NCBI GenBank assembly: GCA_016780665.1
Contig: JADHLM010000008.1
Span: 1 to 22,828, forward strand
DNA length: 22,828 nt
Direction: 5' to 3'
Source: Hyphomicrobiales bacterium
GTDB taxonomy: Bacteria > Pseudomonadota > Alphaproteobacteria > Rhizobiales > TMED25
Shown here piece after piece: positions 7,422 through 15,578 of this stretch (positions are counted from its first letter, which is position 1; every line of letters begins with the position of its first letter). The translations under genes were made by a program, and so were the position numbers. The notes beneath the pieces were generated by a model, which was given only the letters and a program-made list of their open reading frames with translations, did no database searches and was not told where the DNA came from.

Positions 7422-9377
7422 ATGAGTGATTTTTTTGGAAATAAAGTAAATTCAGATTGGGCAAACAAAGCCTATGTAAATAATGAAAAATATAATCAGT
7501 TATATCAAGAAAGCGTAAGCTCTCCTGAAAAATTCTGGGAAGAGAATGGGAAGAGAATTGATTGGATAAAACCATATACCATTATTAAAAACACCTCATA
7601 CAAGAAAGGCAATATCAATATTCGGTGGTTTGAGGATGGAACCTTAAATGTGGCAGCAAATTGTGTTGATAGGCATCTCAGTAAAAATGCTAATAAAACA
7701 GCTATAATTTGGGAGAGTGATGATGGAAAAGAAACGAAAACCTTCACTTACGCGCAGCTTCATAGTGAAGTTTGTAAATTTGCTAATGTATTAAAGAACC
7801 TTGGAACTAAAAAAGGCGATAGAGTAACTATTTATATGCCAATGATACCCGAAGCTACATTTGCGATGCTGGCCTGTGCTAGGATCGGAGCAATACATTC
7901 GGTTGTTTTTGGTGGGTTCTCTCCCGAAGCTCTTGCTGGAAGAATTGACGATTGTAAATCTGAAATAATCATTACTGCAGATGAAGGGTTAAGGGGTGGA
8001 AAAATAATTCCTCTCAAAGAAAATGTTGATAATGCAATAGCTATTGCAAAAAGACTAGGGACAGATGTTAAACATAGTCTTGTTATTCAAAGAACAGGAA
8101 ATCCAATAGATTGGAATGATAATATTGATCATTGGTATCATGAAGAAGCTAAATCAGTTAGCAATGAGTCTGTTCCGGAAGAAATGAGTGCTGAAGATCC
8201 TCTGTTTATTTTGTACACATCTGGCTCAACGGGTAAACCGAAAGGTGTTCTTCATACTTCAGGTGGATATTTAGTTTATGCTTCAATGACACATCAATAC
8301 GTCTTTGATTATAAACCAGATGATATTTACTGGTGTGCGGCAGATGTTGGCTGGATAACAGGACACAGTTATATTGTTTATGGACCTTTATCAAATGCCG
8401 CCACAATTGTTATGTATGAAGGGCTACCAAATTATCCAAGCCCATCAAGATGTTGGGAAATAATTGATAAGTATAATGTAAATATATTTTATACTGCCCC
8501 CACAGCTATAAGAGCCCTGATGGGAGCTGGAGATGACTATGTAAAATCCACAAAAAGATCCAGTTTAAAACTATTAGGTACAGTGGGTGAGCCTATAAAC
8601 CCAGAAGCTTGGAATTGGTACTATAATATCGTTGGTGAAGCAAAATCACCAATTGTTGATACTTGGTGGCAAACAGAAACTGGAGGAATAATGATTACAC
8701 CTCTTCCCGGTGCAATTAATCAAAAGCCCGGCTCTGCAACATTACCTTTTTTTGGAATTAAGCCTGCAATTGTTGACCCCGATGGGAAAGTACTTGATGG
8801 AGAGTGTTCTGGCAATCTCGTTATTTGCGACTCTTGGCCTGGACAAATGCGTACTGTTTATGGTGATCATGATCGTTTTGAGCAAACATACTTCTCAACA
8901 TACAAAGAAATGTACTTCACAGGCGATGGATGCCGAAGGGATAATGAAGGTTACTACTGGATAACAGGCAGAGTTGATGACGTAATAAACGTATCAGGTC
9001 ATAGGCTTGGAACAGCTGAAGTTGAGTCAGCTCTAGTTTCTAACAAAAAAGTTTCTGAGTCTGCAGTAGTTGGTTTTCCCCACGATGTAAAAGGACAAGG
9101 TATATATGCATTCGTTACATTAAAGGCAGGTATAGAATTTGAAGATACCGCAATTACAAAGGAACTAATACAAACCGTTAGGGAAATAATAGGGCCAATT
9201 GCTACACCTGATCATATTCAAATTACTCCAGGGTTACCAAAGACCAGATCTGGAAAAATCATGCGTAGAATTTTGCGAAAGATTGCTGAAAATGATTTTG
9301 CTCAGCTTGGCGACACATCAACATTAGCTGAGCCCGCAGTAGTAGATGATTTAATCAAAAACAGGAAAAATAAATAA
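7422..9377 (+). CDS. acsA: Acetyl-CoA synthetase (AMP-forming)
   Basis: A 651-residue cytoplasmic adenylate-forming enzyme that converts acetate, ATP and CoA to acetyl-CoA via acetyl-AMP. The N-terminal ACS domain includes FWEENGKRIDWIKPY (39-52). The P-loop is YTSGSTGKPKG (265-275). DTWWQTETGG is the acyl-pocket motif. YWITGRVDDVINVSGHRLG contains the hinge region, and PKTRSGKIMRRILR near the C-terminus has the catalytic lysine that is reversibly acetylated in this family (K612). The length is typical. An A-rich, SD-like AAAGAGAATGAA precedes the ATG. Its stop codon is one base from the end of the convergent sdhAF4 gene. Confidence 0.97.
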   Translation: MSDFFGNKVNSDWANKAYVNNEKYNQLYQESVSSPEKFWEENGKRIDWIKPYTIIKNTSYKKGNINIRWFEDGTLNVAANCVDRHLSKNANKTAIIWESDDGKETKTFTYAQLHSEVCKFANVLKNLGTKKGDRVTIYMPMIPEATFAMLACARIGAIHSVVFGGFSPEALAGRIDDCKSEIIITADEGLRGGKIIPLKENVDNAIAIAKRLGTDVKHSLVIQRTGNPIDWNDNIDHWYHEEAKSVSNESVPEEMSAEDPLFILYTSGSTGKPKGVLHTSGGYLVYASMTHQYVFDYKPDDIYWCAADVGWITGHSYIVYGPLSNAATIVMYEGLPNYPSPSRCWEIIDKYNVNIFYTAPTAIRALMGAGDDYVKSTKRSSLKLLGTVGEPINPEAWNWYYNIVGEAKSPIVDTWWQTETGGIMITPLPGAINQKPGSATLPFFGIKPAIVDPDGKVLDGECSGNLVICDSWPGQMRTVYGDHDRFEQTYFSTYKEMYFTGDGCRRDNEGYYWITGRVDDVINVSGHRLGTAEVESALVSNKKVSESAVVGFPHDVKGQGIYAFVTLKAGIEFEDTAITKELIQTVREIIGPIATPDHIQITPGLPKTRSGKIMRRILRKIAENDFAQLGDTSTLAEPAVVDDLIKNRKNK

Positions 9378-9378
9378 A

Positions 9379-9564
9379 TTAGAAATCTGATGTGATACCT
9401 TTTCTTTCCCAGTCACCATATCGTGTTGGCTCAGGTCCTTCCGGTCCATCTACTTCTTTAGGCATCTCTTTTTTTTCTTGTTCATTTTTTTTTCTTCTCT
9501 CTTCTGCTTCTGCTAATGCTCTCAATGCAGCGGGAGGAAGATCATTTCTTTTTTCTTTATTCAT
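9379..9564 (-). CDS. sdhAF4: Succinate dehydrogenase assembly factor 4 family protein (DUF1674)
   Basis: A 61-residue protein with a low-complexity charged N-terminus and the diagnostic C-terminus PEGPEPTRYGDWERKGITSDF. In mitochondria SDHAF4 binds flavinated SdhA and promotes assembly of complex II; in bacteria the role is inferred from homology. The gene converges on acsA with a single intervening base and diverges from rsmB over 66 bp. The sdhAF4-rsmB pairing is widespread in alphaproteobacteria. An antisense frame over the same bases is only a shadow. Confidence 0.92.
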   Translation of the reverse strand: MNKEKRNDLPPAALRALAEAEERRKKNEQEKKEMPKEVDGPEGPEPTRYGDWERKGITSDF

Positions 9565-9598
9565 ATTTTTAGCTTTATTGCTATGATTATATCTTAAA

Positions 9599-9604
9599 TA
9601 TAAT
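9599..9604 (+). promoter_or_regulatory. Candidate -10 element for rsmB
   Basis: A perfect TATAAT lies 26 bases before the rsmB start codon in the short divergent gap from sdhAF4. A recognisable -35 is not clear: TATTGC at 9576-9581 gives a 17-base spacer but is a poor match to the consensus. In such AT-rich DNA a lone TATAAT is weak evidence. Confidence 0.3.
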
Positions 9605-9630
9605 AATCTAAAAAAAAAATTAAATATAAT

Positions 9631-10953
9631 ATGCCCAATGATCTGAAAAAAAAAGACTATCTTGGATACAAAGCTCGAGAACTAGCAGTTGATGTTTTGA
9701 TGAATATCACTCAAAAAAACATTAATACTGATCAAAGTTTTGATTTTTATCTCTCAAAAGATAAATATAAGTCTCTCCGCAAAGAAGATCTCGCCTTCTC
9801 AAAAAATATAATTATGACTACATTACGATATTGGGGGTTTATTGAAAAAATTCTAGAAAAATACTTATCAAAGTCTATCGAAGAACACTCCCCTCGTATT
9901 CATATTATACTACTTATTTCAATTACTCAGATTATTGTAATCAGCTCTCCATCGTATGCGGTTGTAAATATTGCAATTAATCTAACCAAAAGAGATAGAA
10001 AATCATACAAATTACAAGGGCTTGTTAATGCTGTTCTGAGAAAAATAAGCCGTGAAATAGAAAATATTAATTTAAAAGAATTTGATGCCATTATTCTTTT
10101 GCCTGATTGGTTAAGGAGCAGATGGAATGTGCAATACAAGCCGAATGAAATATTATCGTCCGCTCAATCATTGCTGACACCTCCACCATTAGATATTAGT
10201 GTGAAATACCCAGAATCAAAATTAGCGTCTGAAATAAATGGCATAACATTAGATAAAGGAACAATAAGACTTTTTGATTATGGTTTTATTCCAGATATAA
10301 AATACTATTCAGATGGCATTTGGTGGGTTCAAGATGTTTCGGCTTCATTGCCTGTTAAACTAATTGAAAATGAAATTAAAGGTATGAATTTTGTTGATTT
10401 TTGTGCTGCGCCTGGAGGAAAAACTGCAAATCTAATTCAAGCTGGTGCTACAGTAACAGCAATTGACTCGAGTAAGGAGAGAATAAAAGTACTTCAACAA
10501 AATTTGAAGAGATTAAAATACAAAGCAGAGATAATTCATGCTGATGCATCTGTTTGGGCACCAGAAAAAAATTATGATGGCGTCCTGATTGATGCTCCAT
10601 GTAGCTCAACTGGAGTAATAAGAAGAAATCCAGATATATTAAGAAGAAAAGACTTTAATCTAGATTACTTTGTGTCGATCCAAGAAAAGCTGCTCAATAA
10701 TGGCTTAAATGTATTAAAAAAAGGTGGAATTTTAATTTATTGCACGTGCTCTATGGAGAGGGAAGAGGGAGAAGATCAAATTAAAAAAATTCTGAGTGAA
10801 AGAACTGATGTAAAAATTAAAGAAATTGATAAAGATAAAATATCAATTATTAAAAAATATATTAAACCAGAAGGCTATGTGCGTATTATGCCAAATACTA
10901 TAGCCGATGGTGGAAATGATGGTTTCTTTATTTCCATCCTACAAAAAACATAA
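9631..10953 (+). CDS. rsmB: 16S rRNA (cytosine-5-)-methyltransferase, RsmB/NOL1/Sun family
   Basis: A 440-residue SAM-dependent methyltransferase that in E. coli forms m5C967 of 16S rRNA. An N-terminal NusB-like domain spans about residues 10-145 (ARELAVDVLMNI...LVNAVLRKI). The SAM-binding motif I is DFCAAPGGKT (256-265). The two-cysteine chemistry is intact: DAPCSSTG (C324) and YCTCSMEREEGED (C371/C373, the second being the catalytic nucleophile position). The C-terminus NDGFFISILQK is typical. Some related Sun/NSUN proteins act on tRNA, but the NusB-like domain and alphaproteobacterial context favour RsmB. Confidence 0.93.
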   Translation: MPNDLKKKDYLGYKARELAVDVLMNITQKNINTDQSFDFYLSKDKYKSLRKEDLAFSKNIIMTTLRYWGFIEKILEKYLSKSIEEHSPRIHIILLISITQIIVISSPSYAVVNIAINLTKRDRKSYKLQGLVNAVLRKISREIENINLKEFDAIILLPDWLRSRWNVQYKPNEILSSAQSLLTPPPLDISVKYPESKLASEINGITLDKGTIRLFDYGFIPDIKYYSDGIWWVQDVSASLPVKLIENEIKGMNFVDFCAAPGGKTANLIQAGATVTAIDSSKERIKVLQQNLKRLKYKAEIIHADASVWAPEKNYDGVLIDAPCSSTGVIRRNPDILRRKDFNLDYFVSIQEKLLNNGLNVLKKGGILIYCTCSMEREEGEDQIKKILSERTDVKIKEIDKDKISIIKKYIKPEGYVRIMPNTIADGGNDGFFISILQKT

Positions 10954-10983
10954 TAATATCAAGTAGAATACTTTGTAATATTT

Positions 10984-10988
10984 GGAGG
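10984..10988 (+). promoter_or_regulatory. Strong Shine-Dalgarno site (GGAGG) deciding the cupin start
   Basis: GGAGGA lies 8 bases before ATG at 10997. This favours 10997 over an in-frame TTG at 10982, which would overlap the SD itself. Such a complete SD is uncommon among the genes of this window. Confidence 0.75.
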
Positions 10989-10996
10989 AATGGCAC

Positions 10997-11392
10997 ATGC
11001 CAATTTATAGAAAAAATGAGATGCAAGCGACACCAGACGTAGCAAGACCTCATATAAAAATGATTCAATATGCAGGAGATCTTCTCAAAGTAGGGATTGT
11101 TACATATAGAGAAGGAGAAGTACCTCCGCCACATTATCATCCAAATGATGAACAATGGATTTATATTTTATCTGGGAAACTCGCTGTTTTACTTGGAGAT
11201 GAGACAACAACTGCTGGCCCGGGTGATTTAATTTTTATTCCTAGAAATACAGTCCATGGCATCAGACTTCTCGATGATGAATGTACATTCTTTGCATGCA
11301 AAAATAAATCAGGGGCGGGTGGCCTAAGTGAGGACTATACAGACGTTCCTAATTTGGATGAATTAATTGAGATGCTTGAAAAGCAAAATTGA
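10997..11392 (+). CDS. Small single-domain cupin protein
   Basis: A 131-residue cupin_2-type beta-barrel protein, predicted cytoplasmic, of unknown substrate. Cupin motif 1 is PPPHYHPNDEQWIYILSG (43-60), with the metal-ligand set H46, H48 and E52. Motif 2 is GPGDLIFIPRNTVHGI (74-89) and supplies H87. All four usual metal ligands are therefore present, so it is probably a metal-binding enzyme or ligand sensor rather than a decayed cupin. The C-terminal 30 residues are acidic. It lies 43 bp after rsmB and 60 bp before purH, a place where I do not expect a conserved partner. I cannot assign a reaction from the sequence. Confidence 0.85.
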   Translation: MPIYRKNEMQATPDVARPHIKMIQYAGDLLKVGIVTYREGEVPPPHYHPNDEQWIYILSGKLAVLLGDETTTAGPGDLIFIPRNTVHGIRLLDDECTFFACKNKSGAGGLSEDYTDVPNLDELIEMLEKQN

Positions 11393-11423
11393 CCTTGTTT
11401 GTTAATTACCTTGTTTGTTAATT
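11392..11423. repeat. Tandem duplication of a 16-bp unit after the cupin gene
   Basis: The unit ACCTTGTTTGTTAATT occurs twice back to back (11392-11407 and 11408-11423) with no mismatch. It begins at the last base of the cupin stop codon. It has no hairpin potential and looks like a recent slippage or replication duplication in the gap before purH. Confidence 0.9.
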
Positions 11424-11452
11424 TAATAAAAAATTAGTCTTCCAATATAAAT

Positions 11453-13021
11453 ATGGCAAAAAATATTATCAGGATTAAGCGTGCACTAATTAGTGTTTTT
11501 GATAAAACTAATATTGTTGAATTTGCATCGCAATTACACAGTTTAGGTATAGAAATTATTTCTACAGGTGGAACCTCAAAACTGCTTCTAGAGAACAAAG
11601 TTCCAGTCGTTAATATTGAGGATATTACAAAATTTCCAGAGATTTTGGGAGGAAGAGTTAAAACACTTCATCCAAATATCTATGGTGGAATATTATCTAG
11701 ATTGAATAATGATGAGGACTCTAAAGCCTTACAAAATCATAATATGACAGAGATCGACCTAGTTGTTGTAAATTTATACCCTTTCCAGAAAACCATGGAA
11801 TCCAACAATAGTATACAAGAAATTGTGGAGAACATTGATATTGGCGGACCTTCAATGATTAGAGCATCTGCAAAAAATTACGAACGGGTAACCATTGTAA
11901 CAAACTCTGAAAAGTACAGTCAGATAATTGCACAAATACAAAAACAAGGTGGATTAGATTTAGAGGAGAGAATGAAACTTGCCGCAGAAGCTTTTGCTCT
12001 AACATCCTCATACGACAATATCATAAGTAATTGGTTTGGTTCACGGGTTAAAGATACAAATCTAAATAACTTAAACAATAAAAATTCATCTGAAAAATTA
12101 CTTAGATATGGTGAAAACCCTCATCAATCAGCATCCCTAAAGATTACAGGGGAAAATGGCTTTGGCTCGATTGAGCAGTTGCAAGGGAAAGAACTCTCTT
12201 ATAACAACATAAACGATATTGATGCAGCAATGCAGTTGATCAATGATTTTTTTCAGGATAGACCAACTTTTGCCATTATCAAACATGCAAATCCTTGTGG
12301 TGTAGCCCAAAAAGATACAATACTTGATGCATATTTATCAGCACTCTCTTGTGATCCAACAAGTGCATTTGGGGGTATATTAATATCAAATTCAACCATA
12401 GATGAAGAAACTGCCACCGAGATTACAAAGATTTTCTCTGAGGTAGTTATTGCGCCAAACTTTACAGAAAAATCGATAGAGATTTTCAATAAGAAGAAAA
12501 ATTTGAGGATTATAAAATATAATAATATTTCCGATAATGACCTAGATACTAAATTAATAAAGTCAGTATATGGAGGATATCTGATTCAAGATAGGGACAC
12601 CCATATTGTAGAGAAGGAACAACTAAAAATTGTTACAAATTCCCTACCAACTGAGAGTGAGTTAAATGATCTAATATTTGCATTCAAAATCGTTAAACAT
12701 GTGAAATCAAATGCAATTGTTTACGTAAAGAATATGCAAACAATAGGGATAGGGGCTGGACAAACCAGCAGGGTTGACTCCTCAAAAATAGCAATACAAA
12801 AGTTTCATGAAAATATTCATGATGATAAATTTAGAGATGGCTGTGTCATTGCATCAGATGCTTTTTTTCCTTTCTCTGATGGATTAGATGCTGCTATAGA
12901 ATTTGGTGTGAAGTCTGTAATCCAACCAGGTGGCTCAATTAGAGATGAAGAGGTAATAGAGACGGCCAATAAAGCAAAAATATCAATGGTCTTCACAGGC
13001 ATTCGACATTTTAAACACTAG
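11453..13021 (+). CDS. purH: Bifunctional AICAR transformylase/IMP cyclohydrolase
   Basis: A 522-residue enzyme for the last two steps of IMP synthesis: formyl transfer from 10-formyl-THF to AICAR, then ring closure. The N-terminal MGS-like cyclohydrolase domain contains ALISVFDKTNI (11-21), GGRVKTLHP (66-74) and GGPSMIRASAKNY (131-143). The transformylase domain carries RYGENPHQ (218-225) and the catalytic K-H pair in IKHANPCG (276-283). The C-terminus SDAFFPFSDGLD...QPGGSIRD is intact. No SD is evident before the ATG. It converges on the dihydropyrimidinase gene with only 3 bp between stop codons and no recognisable terminator. Confidence 0.97.
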   Translation: MAKNIIRIKRALISVFDKTNIVEFASQLHSLGIEIISTGGTSKLLLENKVPVVNIEDITKFPEILGGRVKTLHPNIYGGILSRLNNDEDSKALQNHNMTEIDLVVVNLYPFQKTMESNNSIQEIVENIDIGGPSMIRASAKNYERVTIVTNSEKYSQIIAQIQKQGGLDLEERMKLAAEAFALTSSYDNIISNWFGSRVKDTNLNNLNNKNSSEKLLRYGENPHQSASLKITGENGFGSIEQLQGKELSYNNINDIDAAMQLINDFFQDRPTFAIIKHANPCGVAQKDTILDAYLSALSCDPTSAFGGILISNSTIDEETATEITKIFSEVVIAPNFTEKSIEIFNKKKNLRIIKYNNISDNDLDTKLIKSVYGGYLIQDRDTHIVEKEQLKIVTNSLPTESELNDLIFAFKIVKHVKSNAIVYVKNMQTIGIGAGQTSRVDSSKIAIQKFHENIHDDKFRDGCVIASDAFFPFSDGLDAAIEFGVKSVIQPGGSIRDEEVIETANKAKISMVFTGIRHFKH

Positions 13022-13024
13022 ATT

Positions 13025-14434
13025 TTAAATATACTCACTCAAAGCTGTTGGTATAAACTTTCCAGTTCCCTGATCTGCTTTAAGGTCATTGTCTTCTACT
13101 ATTGTGTTTCCTCTTAAAATAACTTCTTTCGGCCAACAAGTTACTTTGAAATCTTTATATGGATTATATTTTGATCCATCAACAACCATGCTATCTGATA
13201 GCAGCATATTCTTATTCGTATCCCAAATAACAATATCTGCATCTGATCCATTATTAATTTGTCCTTTTTTTGGAAATAACCCATATATTTTAGCGGGTGT
13301 TGTGGAGGTGATTCTCACAAAATCAAGAATGCTGAGCTTTGATTTTTTTTGCAAGATATGATCCAAAATAACTGGCAACCTCCAGTGCAAACCAGGCATT
13401 CCATTTGGTATTTCTTTAAAATTTGGATTGTTTCCTTTAAAAAATTTTCCATCACTATCAAAACTATATGGAGCATGATCCGATGTTACACAATCTAATA
13501 TGTTATCTTCCAGACCAGCCCACAAAGCAACCGAGTCATTCTTGTCACGTATTGGTGGACTACAAATCCATTTTGCACCATCTGTAACAATCTCTTGATC
13601 GAGTAATTTTGAATTTAATGTTAAATATTGTGTACAGGTCTCAGCAAAAAAATGTACGCCCCTCTTTTTTGCTTCTCTAATAACACCTAAACCTTTTTCA
13701 GATGATACATGAAATATCATTATTGGCTGCTCCGTCACTTCAGACATCTTAATTATTCTTTCAAATGCATCTACCTCACCTTCAACTGGATGACTATCCG
13801 TATGATATTTCGGATGGTAACATTCAGCGTTAAGTAATTCTGCTACTTTATTTGTAATCATTTCATGGTTTTCTGCATGCACTGAAACCATTGCCCCATT
13901 CTCTTTGGCTTTATTGAGAATCTCCAAAATACTCTCATCATCAATTCGTAATCTATCGTAAGTCATAAAAATTTTGATAGAGCTATGCCCCTCTTTTATT
14001 AATTTAGGAAGTTCTTCATTGATAACACTTTCTGATGGTCCAGCAATAATCATATGCATGGAGTAGTCAACAAGAGCACCCTTATTTGCTAACTTGTGGT
14101 AGTCCTCAACAACCTTGATTAGAGAGTCACCTTCATATTGGGCTGCAAAAGGAATTACTGACGTATTACCGCCTAAAGCTGCTGCATGTGTTCCTGTGTA
14201 AAAAGTATCTGAATTAATTAGACCAGATGCAGATCTCTGTTCTATGTGACAATGGCTATCAACACCACCTGGGAGGACAAGCATATTAGATGCGTCAATT
14301 ACTCTATCAGCATCAAATAAAATATTTTTTTCTATTCGCGCTATTGTTTCTCCGAGAACTAATATGTCAGCTTCATCTAATGTGTCTGAATGTGCAACAG
14401 TACCATTTTTTATTAGAAGGCTTTTTTGTGACAT
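13025..14434 (-). CDS. hydA: Dihydropyrimidinase / D-hydantoinase
   Basis: A 469-residue amidohydrolase-superfamily enzyme that opens 5,6-dihydrouracil/dihydrothymine or hydantoin rings to N-carbamoyl amino acids. The binuclear metal site is complete: H61 and H63 in GGVDSHCHIEQ, the carboxylated lysine K154 in SSIKIFMTYD, H186 in VHAENHE, H242 in FHVSSEKG, and D319 in TSDHAPYSF. The HIEQ form and the DTFYTGT stretch are typical of alphaproteobacterial members. I start at ATG 14434, because TGAGG sits 8 bases upstream of it. An in-frame ATG at 14482 would add 16 residues and abut the tRNA. No reductive pyrimidine pathway partners are in the window, so the in vivo substrate is uncertain. Confidence 0.9.
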   Translation of the reverse strand: MSQKSLLIKNGTVAHSDTLDEADILVLGETIARIEKNILFDADRVIDASNMLVLPGGVDSHCHIEQRSASGLINSDTFYTGTHAAALGGNTSVIPFAAQYEGDSLIKVVEDYHKLANKGALVDYSMHMIIAGPSESVINEELPKLIKEGHSSIKIFMTYDRLRIDDESILEILNKAKENGAMVSVHAENHEMITNKVAELLNAECYHPKYHTDSHPVEGEVDAFERIIKMSEVTEQPIMIFHVSSEKGLGVIREAKKRGVHFFAETCTQYLTLNSKLLDQEIVTDGAKWICSPPIRDKNDSVALWAGLEDNILDCVTSDHAPYSFDSDGKFFKGNNPNFKEIPNGMPGLHWRLPVILDHILQKKSKLSILDFVRITSTTPAKIYGLFPKKGQINNGSDADIVIWDTNKNMLLSDSMVVDGSKYNPYKDFKVTCWPKEVILRGNTIVEDNDLKADQGTGKFIPTALSEYI

Positions 14435-14442
14435 ATAAGAAA

Positions 14443-14447
14443 CCTCA
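14443..14447 (-). promoter_or_regulatory. Shine-Dalgarno site deciding the dihydropyrimidinase start
   Basis: On the minus strand TGAGG lies 8 bases before ATG 14434. It supports this start over the in-frame upstream ATG at 14482. Confidence 0.6.
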
Positions 14448-14482
14448 GCAATAATTTGGTATTGAAAATGAAGTTTAGTCAA

Positions 14483-14557
14483 TGGAGCGGGCGATGAGAT
14501 TCGAACTCACGACCCCAACCTTGGCAAGGTTGTGCTCTACCACTGAGCTACGCCCGC
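14483..14557 (-). tRNA. tRNA-Gly (anticodon GCC)
   Basis: A 75-nt cloverleaf on the minus strand. The acceptor stem is GCGGGCG/CGCCCGC and the D-arm is GCTC...GAGC. The anticodon stem is CAACC/GGTTG around TTGCCAA, giving anticodon GCC. The T-arm is GTGAG-TTCGAAT-CTCAT. The discriminator is T with an encoded CCA end. It lies 48 bp upstream of the dihydropyrimidinase start on the same strand with no terminator between, so the mRNA may come from read-through of the tRNA transcript. Confidence 0.96.
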
Positions 14558-14624
14558 GAAATTAACTTTTAAATTTATATATCTAATTAAATAAATTTAC
14601 TAGCAAATAATTCATTAAATCTAA

Positions 14625-14652
14625 TTGATTTTATGATACAAATACATATATG
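14625..14652 (+). promoter_or_regulatory. Possible sigma-70-type promoter for the thioredoxin operon
   Basis: TTGATT (14625-14630) and TATATG (14647-14652) are spaced by 16 bases in the 131-bp gap between the divergent tRNA-Gly and the thioredoxin gene. The match is moderate and the region is very AT-rich, so this is only a suggestion. Confidence 0.3.
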
Positions 14653-14688
14653 AAGTAAGTATTATCATGGATAAAAAATATAATAAAA

Positions 14689-15570
14689 ATGAATAATTTT
14701 AATCAATATATAAAAGATATATCAACAGCAACCTTTAATGAGGAAGTCATAAATGCATCAAAAGATGCTCTTGTGCTTGTTGACTTCTGGGCACCTTGGT
14801 GTGGACCATGTAAACAACTAACTCCAACATTAGAAAAACTTGTAACGGAATATGCAGGATCCGTTATTTTATGCAAACTAAATGTAGATGAAAATCAAGC
14901 TATTGCTGCGCAAATGGGTGTTCAATCAATCCCAGCTGTTTTTGCGTTCAAAGACCAAAAGCCAGTTGATGGTTTTATGGGAAATGTAACAGAAGCTGAA
15001 TTAAGAAAGTTTTTAGAAAAAAATGTTGGCCCATTAACAGATCCAAATTCTGATAAACTTACACAGATAATTAACCTAAAAAAAACAGACAATTACCAAG
15101 ACGCTCTATCATTATTAGATGAAATGATTCAAGAAGATCAAGAAAATACGGATGTTATTTATGAAATTGCGGATTGTTATCTAAAAATGAACGATCTGGA
15201 CAATGCAAAAAAATTTATTTCTAGTGTGCCAGAAAAGTTACTTCAAAATGATAAAATAAAACAAATAAAATCTGCTATTGAACTTGCGCAAGATATCCCT
15301 AGTGATAATGCAAGAATCGATGATTTAATTAGTAAAATTGAGGAAAATCCAAATGATCATCAAGCAAGACTTGATCTTTCACTGTATTACAACTCAATAG
15401 GTAATAAGGATGAAGCGGCGGATTTGCTGATTGAATCTATAAAATTAGATAAAGAATGGAATGAAAAAGCTGCTCAAAGTCAACTTCTAAAATTTTTCGA
15501 GGTGTGGGGCTTCTCAGATCCAGTATCAATTGATAAAAGAAAAAGTCTTTCCTCAGTCTTATTTTCATAG
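14689..15570 (+). CDS. CnoX-like thioredoxin with C-terminal TPR domain
   Basis: A 293-residue cytoplasmic protein. An N-terminal thioredoxin domain (about 10-112) has a canonical active site WCGPC (37-41) and the cis-proline loop QSIPAVFAF. It is followed by a helical TPR-like region (about 120-285) with repeats such as NYQDALSLLDEMIQ and NPNDHQARLDLSLYYNSIGN. This is the layout of CnoX/YbbN co-chaperonedins, which hold hypochlorite-damaged proteins and pass them to GroEL or DnaK. E. coli CnoX has lost the redox cysteines, whereas alphaproteobacterial members such as Caulobacter CnoX keep CxxC, as here. It starts the cluster with the LON-domain and Trm112 genes, 8 bp before the former. Confidence 0.88.
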   Translation: MNNFNQYIKDISTATFNEEVINASKDALVLVDFWAPWCGPCKQLTPTLEKLVTEYAGSVILCKLNVDENQAIAAQMGVQSIPAVFAFKDQKPVDGFMGNVTEAELRKFLEKNVGPLTDPNSDKLTQIINLKKTDNYQDALSLLDEMIQEDQENTDVIYEIADCYLKMNDLDNAKKFISSVPEKLLQNDKIKQIKSAIELAQDIPSDNARIDDLISKIEENPNDHQARLDLSLYYNSIGNKDEAADLLIESIKLDKEWNEKAAQSQLLKFFEVWGFSDPVSIDKRKSLSSVLFS

Positions 15571-15578
15571 GTAATAAT

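Noticed and set aside
10982..10996. TTG start extending the cupin by five residues
   Set aside because: The TTG overlaps the GGAGG ribosome binding site, and ATG 10997 has ideal spacing from it.
14435..14482. 16-residue N-terminal extension of the dihydropyrimidinase
   Set aside because: Its ATG abuts the tRNA-Gly 3' end and has no usable SD outside the tRNA. The family normally begins about where ATG 14434 does, and that ATG has an SD.
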